Source: a bacterium | Lineage (GTDB): Bacteria > UBA8248 | Assembly (NCBI GenBank): GCA_022825065.1 | Contig: JAJDYR010000037.1 | Coordinates: forward strand, 429,742-493,741 | Length of the DNA stretch: 64,000 nt | Direction: 5' to 3' | Part shown: positions 1-9,593 of the stretch, one piece after another | Numbering within the stretch: the stretch's first letter is position 1 | Layout: every line of letters begins with the position of its first letter | The notes under the pieces: model-generated | The model's input: only the letters and a program-made list of their open reading frames with translations | What the model was told of the DNA's origin: nothing | Database searches by the model: none | Made by a program: the position numbers and the translations under genes

Positions 1-159
1 CTCGATCCCGAGGGTTATCTTCAAGTCTTCACGATTCTCGGCGTCGTTCACGTCGCGCTCCCTGGGAATGGACAGGTCTACCCCTTGTTCGTGCGCTTTG
101 TGCTCACGAACGGTGGTTATCGGCCGAACCTCTCGCAACAGGCGCGACGACTCTACCAT
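1..159 (-). CDS. possible 5' end of a CDS running off the left edge (MVESSRLLREVRPITTVREHKAHEQGVDLSIPRERDVNDAENREDLKITLGIE...)
   Basis: Open reading frame on the minus strand from ATG at 159 to the window edge; below the length cutoff of the ORF track; no family recognised. Confidence 0.3.
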   Translation of the reverse strand, partial: MVESSRLLREVRPITTVREHKAHEQGVDLSIPRERDVNDAENREDLKITLGIE

Positions 160-204
160 TTCATTACATGTGAATCCAAGTATTCGTGCGGATTTGTCGT
201 CTGT

Positions 205-1437
205 CTAGGGCTGATGCACCGCTCTTTCGCGTGTGCCGCCCAGGCTCGTGAGGGCGAAGGGCAGCGTGAGAAGCGCTGCGACGACGCCCATCCCCACCAG
301 GCCGAAAGCGTCCACGCAAAGGCCGATGAGAGGAGCGAGCACCATGGCGAGGATCGATTTGGCCTGCGTCTCGACGGAGAGTATCGTCGCCCCCGCCTCG
401 GGCGTGCTGTGGGCGTCGATGCGGCTGATGAGCACGGGACGCCAGAAGTTCTGCAGCACGGCCAGGGCGACGAACCCCGCGATGACGACCGATTCCCAGC
501 CCGTCCAGAGCCCCCAGGCGAGAGCCGTATAGATGAGGGCGGTGGCGCCCCAGAGCGATTTCGCGGCGGCTTCCTCCGAACCCGTAGCGGCGACGAGGCG
601 GTGCCCCCCGCGCGAGGCGAAGCTCGAGAGCAGGTGCAGGACGAAGTAGACCACCCCCATCAGAATGGCCACTCGCTGGTTCTGCTGCCAGGTGGCGAGC
701 AGGGCAAGGCCCAGGGCGGCCTGCTTGATGACGGGCTGAATGTAGTCCTTGGCGACCTTGTAGGTGCCCTCGTAGCTCATGGATTCCACCAGGATGCCGC
801 GCAGCGGCTTGTCGGTGAACGCCATGCGCATGGAATCTTTCAGGTGTTCCCACACGCTCGGGATTTTCGTATCCGCCGCTCGTGCGCCTTCGAGTTCTCT
901 GGGATATCCCATGAAGTTCACGATGTTCAGGGCGTAGGGGATGACGGCGAGCAGGAAGATGTCGCTGTAGCGCGCGCCCGTGAAGATGAACGCGCTCGCG
1001 ACCACGACCGAGACGGCCGAGCCTATCTTCGACCACGAGCGCGTGAACCCGTAGACACGGGTGCGCTCTTTCTCGCGGCCCTGGATTCTCAACCACTCGA
1101 ATATCATCGCCTTGTGCGTGCCGGTGCGGAACGAATCGCCCAGGGCGAAGGCGAACATGGCGAGGAACAGGGCGGCGAAAGACGCCGAAAGGCCGAAGAC
1201 CAGGAACGAGGCGATGTAGGCGAGGAACGAGAAGATCATCGAGCGCCTTCTGCCGTAGAGATCGGCCACCGCTCCACTCGGGATCTCGAAGATGTTGATG
1301 CACACCTCGCGAAAGCCGATGAGAATCCCGATCTGGAAGAAGGATAAGTCTTTTTCCAGAAAGGCGAGGATGAGGAAGGGCTCGAAATAGGTCTGGTTCT
1401 TGAGGAAGCCGTACAGCGAGAATCGAAACATCATCAT
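205..1437 (-). CDS. MFS transporter
   Basis: 410 aa, about 12 hydrophobic segments, MFS-like loop (GAVADLYGRRRSMIFSF). Confidence 0.85.
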   Translation of the reverse strand: MMMFRFSLYGFLKNQTYFEPFLILAFLEKDLSFFQIGILIGFREVCINIFEIPSGAVADLYGRRRSMIFSFLAYIASFLVFGLSASFAALFLAMFAFALGDSFRTGTHKAMIFEWLRIQGREKERTRVYGFTRSWSKIGSAVSVVVASAFIFTGARYSDIFLLAVIPYALNIVNFMGYPRELEGARAADTKIPSVWEHLKDSMRMAFTDKPLRGILVESMSYEGTYKVAKDYIQPVIKQAALGLALLATWQQNQRVAILMGVVYFVLHLLSSFASRGGHRLVAATGSEEAAAKSLWGATALIYTALAWGLWTGWESVVIAGFVALAVLQNFWRPVLISRIDAHSTPEAGATILSVETQAKSILAMVLAPLIGLCVDAFGLVGMGVVAALLTLPFALTSLGGTRERAVHQP

Positions 1438-1666
1438 CGGCCGAACCTCCTCCTTTCAATTTCGCTCCCGCGCCTTTCTCGCGCAAGGCAGGGGGATTAG
1501 AGGCGGCCAGCGCGCGCCCGAACTTCATCCCCCACGGCGCGCATGAACTATTCTAGCTGAAATTTTCCCGCTTGCGGGATGTTTTTTCGCGCCCGGCGCG
1601 GGGGAGGGTTCTTCCCTGCGCCGACCGGGTTTTTTTCTCCGAGGCGCTTCCCCGGCGTCTTGATTC

Positions 1667-2551
1667 TCAGCGGATGCGCCAGCCGATGAGGGCCGCGCCG
1701 ACCACCATGCAGGCGGTGCCGACGAGGATGGCGGGCGTGATGCGCTCCACGCTTCTGAGCAGGAAGTAGCTCATGATCAGGCTGAATACGGGGGCGGTTG
1801 AGGTGAGCGGGGAGACGACCGAGAGGTCGCCGATGTTCAGGGCGGTGAAGTGCAGGAAGAACCCGAGCGCGTTCAGCAGTCCGCACAGCCCGAAGATGTA
1901 CCAGGCCTTGGGGCGGTCGAACTGGTTCGGTTTCTGGTCTTTTGGAAACAGCGGGATGAAGGTGACGAGGAAGAGAAACCCCGCCAGGGTCGTGAGGGTC
2001 GCGCCCATGATCGGGGCCTCGGCGTGGGCGAAGGCGAGTTTTCTGAAGAGAAACGAGAACGCGGCGGCGACGGCGCTGAAAAACGCCAGCCAGAGGTGTT
2101 TCCTCTGCCAGGAGGTGTCGTCTGGTTTCTTGTAGCTGAGCGCGACGCTGCCCAGGACGATGAAGAGCGTGCCCGAGAGGATGAGCGCGCCGGGCCGCTC
2201 GCCCAGGAAGGCGATGGCGAGCGAGGTGGAGAACAGGGGCGTCAGCGAGACGAACGGCATGGCCCGCGCGACGCCCAGGTAGGAGATACTGAGATACAGG
2301 AACACGCGCGACATCGCCGGTCCCGTGAGGCCCGCCAGCGAGAAGAAGAAAAACGCGGGCGGATTCCACCACTCGGGCTGCCAGTAGTACCAGGTGACGG
2401 CGAGCATCACGGGGAGCGATGTGAACAGGCCGATGAAGACGCCCGTGAGCGCGTTGGCGTGCTCGCCGCCCTTCCTGATGCACACGCTGAAGGTGGCGAA
2501 CACCACGGCGGTGGACATGGCGTAGGATGCGGCGACGAGTTGGGGGTTCAT
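1667..2551 (-). CDS. EamA/DMT family transporter
   Basis: MNPQLVAASYAMSTAVVFATFSVCIRKGG...; 10-TM EamA-like pattern; start trimmed to the ATG at 2551. Confidence 0.8.
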   Translation of the reverse strand: MNPQLVAASYAMSTAVVFATFSVCIRKGGEHANALTGVFIGLFTSLPVMLAVTWYYWQPEWWNPPAFFFFSLAGLTGPAMSRVFLYLSISYLGVARAMPFVSLTPLFSTSLAIAFLGERPGALILSGTLFIVLGSVALSYKKPDDTSWQRKHLWLAFFSAVAAAFSFLFRKLAFAHAEAPIMGATLTTLAGFLFLVTFIPLFPKDQKPNQFDRPKAWYIFGLCGLLNALGFFLHFTALNIGDLSVVSPLTSTAPVFSLIMSYFLLRSVERITPAILVGTACMVVGAALIGWRIR

Positions 2552-2715
2552 CCGGTTCCCGGGGTTTAAGGCGTTCTCGCGGCGTTGTGCGCGGCAATTT
2601 TCGGCGAGACCCAATCTACAGCCTGCGCGCTTTGTTGGGAAGCGTAGCCGGGGTTTTCGGTGAAAACCGATTCTCCGGATCGGGTGCCCCCGCTGCCGTT
2701 CGTTATCAGGGGATA

Positions 2716-2897
2716 AAGGCAACCCCCCCTACCCCCCCCTTGTCAGGGGGGTAAGAAAAGGCAACACCCCCACTGCTGGAAGACCTGATCGACCAGCTGG
2801 CGCACTTGTCAGGGGGTAAAAAAAGCAACCCCTCCACCGGCGAGGGGTTTGGTTCTTTTTCCCCCCTGACAAGGGGGGGTAGGGAGGGTTGCTCTTT
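2716..2897. repeat. G/C-run interspersed repeat, copy 1 (CAACCCCCCCTACCCCCCCTTGTCAGGGGGGTA ... CCCCCCTGACAAGGGGGGGTAGGGAGGGTTG)
   Basis: Terminal inverted arms; same arrangement seen at 10768-10888 and 15280-15384. Confidence 0.85.
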
Positions 2898-3141
2898 CCC
2901 TGACGAGGAGGGGCTTTTATGGGGTATCCCTTTCAGGGGGATGGTTTTCAAGGAGAGAGCCTACGCCGCCCGGGTTCGGGTTTCGGCCGTCATTCCAGCG
3001 GCTTGGAGGACCCCGGCACATGCGAGAAGGTAAACCCCTCGTTTCTTACGCCGGTTTGACTTCCGGGGCCGGCGTTCTATATTTTGATGGTCAAAACCAC
3101 GTATCGTCCCGTCCTGAATACTTAAACCTTGGAGACAGGTC

Positions 3142-4179
3142 ATGAATCGCAAGACATTGATTATATTCGTATTCGTTTCCATCATCGCTGTGGCGACGCT
3201 CGCCTCCCTCCCGAGCCGGGCCGAAGCCGCCTGCAGGGTCCGCATCGGCGATTTGAACTGGGACAGCGCCAATTTTCACGGCCAGGTTGCCGCCTTCATC
3301 CTGACGCACGGCTACGGCTGCCGGGTGCGGCTCATCTACGGCGGCACGCTGCCGACCATGGCGGCGCACTATCAGGGCAAGAACGACCTGATCATGGAAC
3401 TCTGGTACGACAGCACGAAGGATCAATACGACCTCGCGGAGAAGGAGGGCAAGGTCAAGAAGCTGAGCGTGAACACGCCCGACAGCATACAGGGCTGGTT
3501 CATCCCGCGCTTCGTCCAGGAGGCGAACCCGGGCCTAAAGACGGTCTACGACCTGGCGAAGTACAAACATCTCTTCAAGGATCCCGAAGAACCCTCAAAG
3601 GGCAGGTTCGTGAACTGCATCCCCGGATGGGCGTGCGAGGTCATCAACACGGTGAAGCTGCGCGCCTACGGGCTGGAAAAACATTTCACGAATTTCCGGC
3701 CCGGCTCGGGCGGCGCGCTCGCGGCGGCCATCAAGGGCGCATACCTCAAGAAAAAGCCGGTCGTGGCTTATTACTGGGCGCCCACGCCGCTTCTCGGCCA
3801 GCTCGATCTGGTTCAGCTCGAAGAGCCTGCGTGGAACGAGGCCGATTGGGACGCGATGATGAAGCACGTGAACGCGCTCAAGAAGGGCGGGTTGGAGGCG
3901 ATGGGCAAACCCGGGAAGGCCGTCGCCTACCGGACGATGGAGTTGCCCAAAACGGTCACGACGAAGTTCGCGGCCAGGCATCCGGAGATCGTCGCTTTCC
4001 TCGAGAATTACTCGCTCCCCTCTAAAGTCGTCTCGGAGGTGCTCTCCTATCTCGAGAAAGATGCCGGCGGCGACGCGAAGGTCACCGCGCTCCATTTCCT
4101 GAAGACGAACAAGGTCTGGAAGAAATGGGTTCCGGCCGACGTCGCGAAAAAAGTGGAGGCGGCGCTCGCCTCGAATTGA
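3142..4179 (+). CDS. glycine betaine/proline-type ABC transporter substrate-binding protein
   Basis: Signal peptide, then CRVRIGDLNWDSANFHGQVAAFILTHGYGCRV...; OpuAC-like pattern. Confidence 0.8.
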   Translation: MNRKTLIIFVFVSIIAVATLASLPSRAEAACRVRIGDLNWDSANFHGQVAAFILTHGYGCRVRLIYGGTLPTMAAHYQGKNDLIMELWYDSTKDQYDLAEKEGKVKKLSVNTPDSIQGWFIPRFVQEANPGLKTVYDLAKYKHLFKDPEEPSKGRFVNCIPGWACEVINTVKLRAYGLEKHFTNFRPGSGGALAAAIKGAYLKKKPVVAYYWAPTPLLGQLDLVQLEEPAWNEADWDAMMKHVNALKKGGLEAMGKPGKAVAYRTMELPKTVTTKFAARHPEIVAFLENYSLPSKVVSEVLSYLEKDAGGDAKVTALHFLKTNKVWKKWVPADVAKKVEAALASN

Positions 4180-4270
4180 GCCGTTGCGGCAGGGCTGTAA
4201 ATTTCGCTATCCTGCACTGGTTTCTCGCCTCATCTTTGCCTGCCATTTTCGCCAGAGGTCATGGAAAGCC

Positions 4271-5320
4271 ATGTTGACCAGATTGGAGCGCAGCTTTTTC
4301 CGCGTTTTCCCGCCAAAATATAGAAACAGGCATTGGAAGAAAAATCTGCCGATTCGACGATTTCAGCCCTCGAAAATCAGGGGAAAAGTTATCATATGCG
4401 CCTTGAGCGCTTATGGATATGGGATGAAGACCCGCGGAAAGGTGCAACTGAACCTGTTTTTTCCGCCCTTTTGCCGAATATTGGGACAATGCGGGATTGC
4501 AACGTCGTGCGTAACCGACTTCGAGGGCTTGAGGCATGAACTCGGGATTTCCGAAGGGGTGCCGACCGTTCTGATTAACCTCATCAATGAAATATACGAC
4601 GAGCTTGATGAATATGACATTCCGGAAGATTTGATGCGGAAAGCAAGCGCAGTTTTCAATTCTCATCAAACCGCCGGTATCATCAAAGACAAGCGGAAGG
4701 CAAACGAAACATTGTCCGGCCAAGGCATCATGATGCCGAGCCTGAAGTTGGATGAAGGGAAGAAGATTTTCAGCAACGCAAGAGTCGGTTCCGGAGAGAA
4801 CGTCTTTGTCCTCGAAAAAAACCAGGAAATCGATGACGGCCGTTACAATGCGGAATTTATCGACACCAGGGTCCCGTTTGAAAACTCCGTCTATTATACG
4901 TGTGTGAGGCTGGTCTGTATCGGTACACGCACGCTGCAGATATATGTTCGCGCCCGGGATGTCGAAGAAAACAACCCGTCGGTGCACAGCAAGGATACTC
5001 CGAAAAACCCCGAACTTCTGGAATACCTGTATCGAAACCTGGTTGAGCCGCGCCTGGATCAACTTCATGCGCTGGGTCGCTGTATCGGTAGCGCCCTGGG
5101 GCCGGGATTCTACGGGCATGACGTGTTGGTGGACAACGAATCCGGGCATATATTCTTGTGCGAGGCAGGATTTAAGTTCTATGACCATACTTACTGTAAC
5201 CGGATGATGAACGTAATTTGCGACGGGAGCCTGCAACGCACGATGCTCGACCAGGAAACTTATGCGGGATACGCAGGTTCCGTTTTCCTGGCGTACTGCT
5301 CGGAAATGGGTTTCTTGTAG
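4271..5320 (+). CDS. hypothetical protein, possibly ATP-grasp-like
   Basis: Arrangement suggestive of ATP-grasp (KDKRKANETLSGQGIMMPS; ALGPGFYGHDVLVDNESGHIFLCEAGFKFYD); start trimmed to MLTRLERSF. Confidence 0.55.
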   Translation: MLTRLERSFFRVFPPKYRNRHWKKNLPIRRFQPSKIRGKVIICALSAYGYGMKTRGKVQLNLFFPPFCRILGQCGIATSCVTDFEGLRHELGISEGVPTVLINLINEIYDELDEYDIPEDLMRKASAVFNSHQTAGIIKDKRKANETLSGQGIMMPSLKLDEGKKIFSNARVGSGENVFVLEKNQEIDDGRYNAEFIDTRVPFENSVYYTCVRLVCIGTRTLQIYVRARDVEENNPSVHSKDTPKNPELLEYLYRNLVEPRLDQLHALGRCIGSALGPGFYGHDVLVDNESGHIFLCEAGFKFYDHTYCNRMMNVICDGSLQRTMLDQETYAGYAGSVFLAYCSEMGFL

Positions 5321-5568
5321 CGTCATCAACTCGCCATTCAAAACAACTCCGCTGATCGGTCGCGGCAAACTTTGTTCATCAACGCTTTTTCAACAGCCCC
5401 TTTGAGGGGGTAGTTGGAAACCGCTGCTACTGTCTTTTGGTGTTTGGATATTTTGCACCCGATATGGGAGGGTATCGAGAAGTCGGGGCGCCGGAACCGC
5501 GCCCGCAGATGTAGCTTGTCCGCTCCCTGTATTTGATTTTTGGCTCCAAAATAATGGGAAGGGAAATC

Positions 5569-6591
5569 ATGAAAAGAATTTTCGTGCCTCAGCCGATTCC
5601 CGAGGTCGCCGCCGCCAAACTCGATATGCTGGGCGAGGTGACCACGTATCCGCACGTCGACCGCATGATCCCGGAAGCCGAGCTGCTGGAAGCCGTGCGC
5701 GACAAACACATCCTGTTCGGCATCGGGGAGATCCCCTTCGACGAACAAGTGTTCGAGGCGGCGAAGGAGTTGGAGTTCGTCTCCGTCATGCACGCGTCGG
5801 CGAGGTTCATCGATTTCGCCGCGGCCACGCGCCGCAACGTTCCGGTCTCGGGGCAAAAAAGCATGACCCAGAAGACAACGGCGGAATTTACGTTCGCTCT
5901 CTTGATGGCGACGGCGTGGCGATTGCCGGAGGCGGATACGTTCCTCAGAGAAGACCGCTGGCGGCAGAACCAGTCGATGGCTTTCCTGGGCACGCGCCTG
6001 TTCGGCAAGACGCTCGGCATCGTCGGGATGGGCCGAATCGGGCAACTGGTGGCGCGCAAGGCCGCCGCTTGCGATATGCGCATCATCTACAACAAGCGCA
6101 CCCCCCTGAGCCCGGCGGAGGAATTCGCTCTCGGGTGCGCCGAATTCCGCACCCTGGACGATTTGTTCAGAGAAGCGGATTTCGTCGCATTGACCCCGGC
6201 GCTCACCAAAGACACCGTGGGACTCATCACGGGAGAACTCATCTCTCTCATGAAGCCGAGCGCCATCCTGATCAACACTTCGCGCGGCCTCGTTCTGGAC
6301 GAGGCGGCGCTGGAGAAGGCCCTGAGAGAAAAGCGGATTCGGGGCGCCGGGCTGGACGTCTACCAGACCGAGGTTCCCGAGCCCAACCCGGGGCCGATAG
6401 CGGGGCTCAAGGAGCTGCCGAACGTCGTGCTCACCCCGCACATGGGCAGCGCGGGCCGCGAGACGCGCGAGGAGATGGCCTTGCGTACGGTGATGAACAT
6501 CGAGCGCTTCATCGCAGGCGAGCGGCCGTATGACGTCTTCAACCCCGAAGTTTACGGCGAGGCGCCCATCACGGACGAGGTCATCGGATAG
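5569..6591 (+). CDS. D-2-hydroxyacid dehydrogenase (NAD-binding)
   Basis: GIVGMGRIGQLVARKAAACDM Rossmann motif, INTSRGLVLDEAALEKAL, VVLTPHMGSAG. Confidence 0.9.
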   Translation: MKRIFVPQPIPEVAAAKLDMLGEVTTYPHVDRMIPEAELLEAVRDKHILFGIGEIPFDEQVFEAAKELEFVSVMHASARFIDFAAATRRNVPVSGQKSMTQKTTAEFTFALLMATAWRLPEADTFLREDRWRQNQSMAFLGTRLFGKTLGIVGMGRIGQLVARKAAACDMRIIYNKRTPLSPAEEFALGCAEFRTLDDLFREADFVALTPALTKDTVGLITGELISLMKPSAILINTSRGLVLDEAALEKALREKRIRGAGLDVYQTEVPEPNPGPIAGLKELPNVVLTPHMGSAGRETREEMALRTVMNIERFIAGERPYDVFNPEVYGEAPITDEVIG

Positions 6592-6935
6592 CCGAGGAGA
6601 CGACGGTTTCACTTCCGGGAACCCTTGCTTCTCGAAGTAATTGTCCCACCGCCGTGCCTGAAACCCTTGGATGGCGAATTGGTTATTCCGCATGCCATCA
6701 ATCGCTTCTTCGTCTCGCCAGAGAAGGAGCGATGTTTTCTCGCCATTTCGCGCAACGGAGTTGCGCCGCCGGCCGCCTCCCTTTTTTCATGAATTTTCCA
6801 CGATTTTGTAACGCGCGCGTGACGGCGGGCCATTATAATCGGCCCTGATGACACGACCGTTCGTTATGTTGGCTATGGCTGTGCTTGTTCACGCTGCGGT
6901 GAATGAGCCTGAATCCACAACGTGGGGGATGAGAA

Positions 6936-8849
6936 ATGCAAGAAGGGCGCATACGCGACGCACAGGAAGAGATATCACCCGATGAGTTCGACGATATCCA
7001 CCATCCGCGTCACGGGGAGACGGATTTCGAAAAGCTGGTGGAGAAGATGATGTCCCGCCGCGGCTTCCTGGGCCGCGGGGCGGCGTTTGCCGCGGCGGCG
7101 TTCGTCATGAGCGCGGGCGGCGTCGACCCGCTCTCCGCCTTCGCGAACGCGAACCGCTTCGGCTTCGAGGCCGTGCCCGCAGGTACGCGAGACACCATCA
7201 CCGTGCCCAAGGGCTACAGCTGGCACGTCGTCGCCCGGTGGGGAGACCCGATGTGGTCGAAGGGGCCCGAGTTCGACCACGCGACGCGCGGCACGGGCGC
7301 GAGCCAGGAACTCGCCTTCGGCGACAACAACGACGGCATGTCGCTCTTTCACACCGGGGACAGGAACGTCCTCGCCGTCAACAACGAGTACACGAACATC
7401 GGCATCATCCACGGCGGGGTGGGAGGCGGGAAGCCCGCGACGGCCGACGACGTGCGAAAGAACAAGGCGGCGCACGGGGTGTCCGTGGTGGAGATCGACC
7501 AGAAGAACGGTAAGTGGTCGATCGTCAAGGACTCGCCCTACAACCGCAAGATCACCCCCGACACGCCGATGGAGATCACCGGACCCGCCCGGGGGCACGC
7601 CCTCATGAAGACGGCGGCCGACCCGGAAGGCGTCCGCAGCCTCGGCACCTGGAACAACTGCGGCAACGGCGCGACGCCGTGGGGCACGTATCTCACGTGC
7701 GAGGAGAATTTTCACGGCTATTTCTCATCGAGTGACCCCGAGGTGAAGGTTTCTCCCGAGTTCAGGCGCTACGGCGTGGGCCCCAAGAATTGGGGATACC
7801 GCTGGGAGATGACGGATGAGCGTTTCGACATCGCAAAACACCCCAACGAACCCAACCGCGCGGGCTACATCGTCGAGATCGACCCGCTCGACCCCGAATC
7901 CACGCCCAAAAAACGCACCGCGCTGGGACGTTTCAAGCACGAGAACGCGGAAGTCGTCCTCGCCGCGAACGGCCAGGTGGTCGTCTACATGGGAGATGAT
8001 GAGCGCGGCGAGTTCATCTACAGGTTCGTGAGCGAGGGCCGCTACGCCGAGGGGGGCGACAACTCGAACCTCCTGGAGACGGGAAAACTCTACGCGGCGA
8101 AATTCGCGGATAACGGCCGGGGCGAGTGGGTGGAGCTCACGCCCGAATCCACGGGTCTGGCCTCGCAGGCGGAAGTCTGCGTCCACACGCGGGTCGCGGC
8201 CTCGGCCGTCAAGGCCACCACGATGGACCGCGCCGAGTGGGTGGCGGCGAACCCGAAGAAGGCGGAGGTCTACTGCTGCCTCACCAATAATAAAAATCGC
8301 GGCGTCAAGCCCAACAAGGGCGGCGACCCCACCCCCGTCGGCGGGCCGAACCCCCGGGCGAACAACCGCTACGGGCAGATCGTCCGCTGGGCGCCGGATG
8401 GGGGCGACCATCTCTCGAACGCCTTCTCGTGGGATTTATACGTCGTCGCGGGCAACCCCGCCGTCCACAAGGGCGCGAATGCGGGATCCGCGAACGTGAC
8501 GCCGGACAACATGTTCAACTCGCCCGACGGCCTCGCGTTCGACAGGAACGGGATGCTGTGGATTCAGACCGACGGCAACTACAAGAACGCCAAGGGCTTC
8601 GCGGGGCAGGGCAACAACCAGATGCTCGTGGGCGACCCCGTGACGGGCGAGATCCGCCGCTTCATGGTCGGGCCCAGGCAATGCGAGGTCACCGGGCTCG
8701 AATGGAGCGCGGACGGCAGAACCATGTTCGTGGGGATCCAGCACCCCGGCGAGCGGGGAGGCGACAGCCACTTCCCGGGCGGCGGTGACACCACGCCTCG
8801 CTCGGCAGTTATCGCCGTAACGCGCGACGACGGCGGGGTTATCGGCTGA
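6936..8849 (+). CDS. phoX: PhoX family phosphatase (DUF839), Tat-exported
   Basis: Twin-arginine MSRRGFLGRGAAFAAAAFV; TWNNCGNGATPWGTYLTCEEN; NMFNSPDGLAFDRNGMLWIQTDG. Confidence 0.88.
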   Translation: MQEGRIRDAQEEISPDEFDDIHHPRHGETDFEKLVEKMMSRRGFLGRGAAFAAAAFVMSAGGVDPLSAFANANRFGFEAVPAGTRDTITVPKGYSWHVVARWGDPMWSKGPEFDHATRGTGASQELAFGDNNDGMSLFHTGDRNVLAVNNEYTNIGIIHGGVGGGKPATADDVRKNKAAHGVSVVEIDQKNGKWSIVKDSPYNRKITPDTPMEITGPARGHALMKTAADPEGVRSLGTWNNCGNGATPWGTYLTCEENFHGYFSSSDPEVKVSPEFRRYGVGPKNWGYRWEMTDERFDIAKHPNEPNRAGYIVEIDPLDPESTPKKRTALGRFKHENAEVVLAANGQVVVYMGDDERGEFIYRFVSEGRYAEGGDNSNLLETGKLYAAKFADNGRGEWVELTPESTGLASQAEVCVHTRVAASAVKATTMDRAEWVAANPKKAEVYCCLTNNKNRGVKPNKGGDPTPVGGPNPRANNRYGQIVRWAPDGGDHLSNAFSWDLYVVAGNPAVHKGANAGSANVTPDNMFNSPDGLAFDRNGMLWIQTDGNYKNAKGFAGQGNNQMLVGDPVTGEIRRFMVGPRQCEVTGLEWSADGRTMFVGIQHPGERGGDSHFPGGGDTTPRSAVIAVTRDDGGVIG

Positions 8850-8915
8850 ACGGCCTTCGGGGGATTGTTGAAGAAGGCCACAGAAGGAGCGCGCTAAATT
8901 TCACTCCCCCCTTGA

Positions 8916-9046
8916 GGGGCTTGTTGAAAAAGCCTGGTCTGCATCTCCGCAAACCGCCAACGCCTCTTTCCTCACCCTGAGTAGCCGCCGAAGGTAAAAC
9001 GCGACTGAGAAAGGAGCGTTTGTATCGAAGGGCGAGGAGCTCGCGT
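8916..9046. repeat. dispersed ~120-bp repeat, copy 1 (inverted relative to 28807-28929)
   Basis: TTGTTGAAAAAGCCTGGTCTGCATCTCCGCAAACCGCCAACGCCTCTTTCCTCACCCTGAGTAGCCGCCGAAGG... aligns with the reverse complement of 28807-28929. Confidence 0.85.
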
Positions 9047-9167
9047 CGGGCGAGAGCAAACGCTCATTCATCAATCACGTTTGACCTTCGATACGCGGCT
9101 TCGCCGCTACTCAGGATGAGGCGGATGGGAAGACTGCCGCACAGGATGAGGCGGTGCGGGCTTGTTC

Positions 9168-9384
9168 GTCATTCCGGCGAAAGCCGGAATCCATTTTGAC
9201 TTTTCAACGGGCGGGGCGGCCACGACCTTGTTGTTGAGAGGCGTCCGGATGCGGAATTCAGAAAATTCGCCTTTCGTTTTTGTGTTCGATTCCGATACTC
9301 CCCGCCCGGGAGTAAAGACGTCCGAGCGAGGAGGCGAAAAAGCAAAGGCGAAAATGGATTCCGGCTTTCGCCGGAATGACGGCG
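9168..9384. repeat. inverted pair of GTCATTCCGGCGAAAGCCGGAATCCATTTT elements
   Basis: Left copy 9168-9200 and right inverted copy about 9352-9382; second pair at 28577-28712. Confidence 0.85.
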
Positions 9385-9593
9385 ATGGACAATTCTGCGC
9401 GAGGAAGGGTTTTTCAACAGCCCCCTCAAGGGGGGAGTGAACTTCAAAAACGTGCGCTCAACCACAATCGCTCCACGGAATTTTTTCAACAACCCCCTTG
9501 CGGGCGGGGCGTTTTTTTTCGCACACTTGTCCGCCGGAAGAAGAATCGCTCCGTTTCGAGATGATGTGACAGGAAATAAAGGACGCGCGCGCA

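Noticed and set aside
85-1347. 420-aa + strand ORF
   Set aside because: Antisense shadow of the MFS gene at 205-1437; Arg/Glu/Gly-rich low-quality composition typical of GC-rich noncoding frames
164-1528. 454-aa minus-strand ORF in another frame of the MFS gene
   Set aside because: Arg/Pro/His-rich composition, overlaps a frame with clear transmembrane coding character
2706-3033. Small ORFs in the poly-G/C repeat
   Set aside because: Encoded entirely by repeat arms; low-complexity peptides
9162-9440. ORF encoding VIPAKAGIHF...
   Set aside because: This peptide string is a well-known translation artefact of a dispersed intergenic repeat
8860-9560. CRISPR-like array
   Set aside because: Repeats are few, inverted and irregularly spaced; no cas genes in the window
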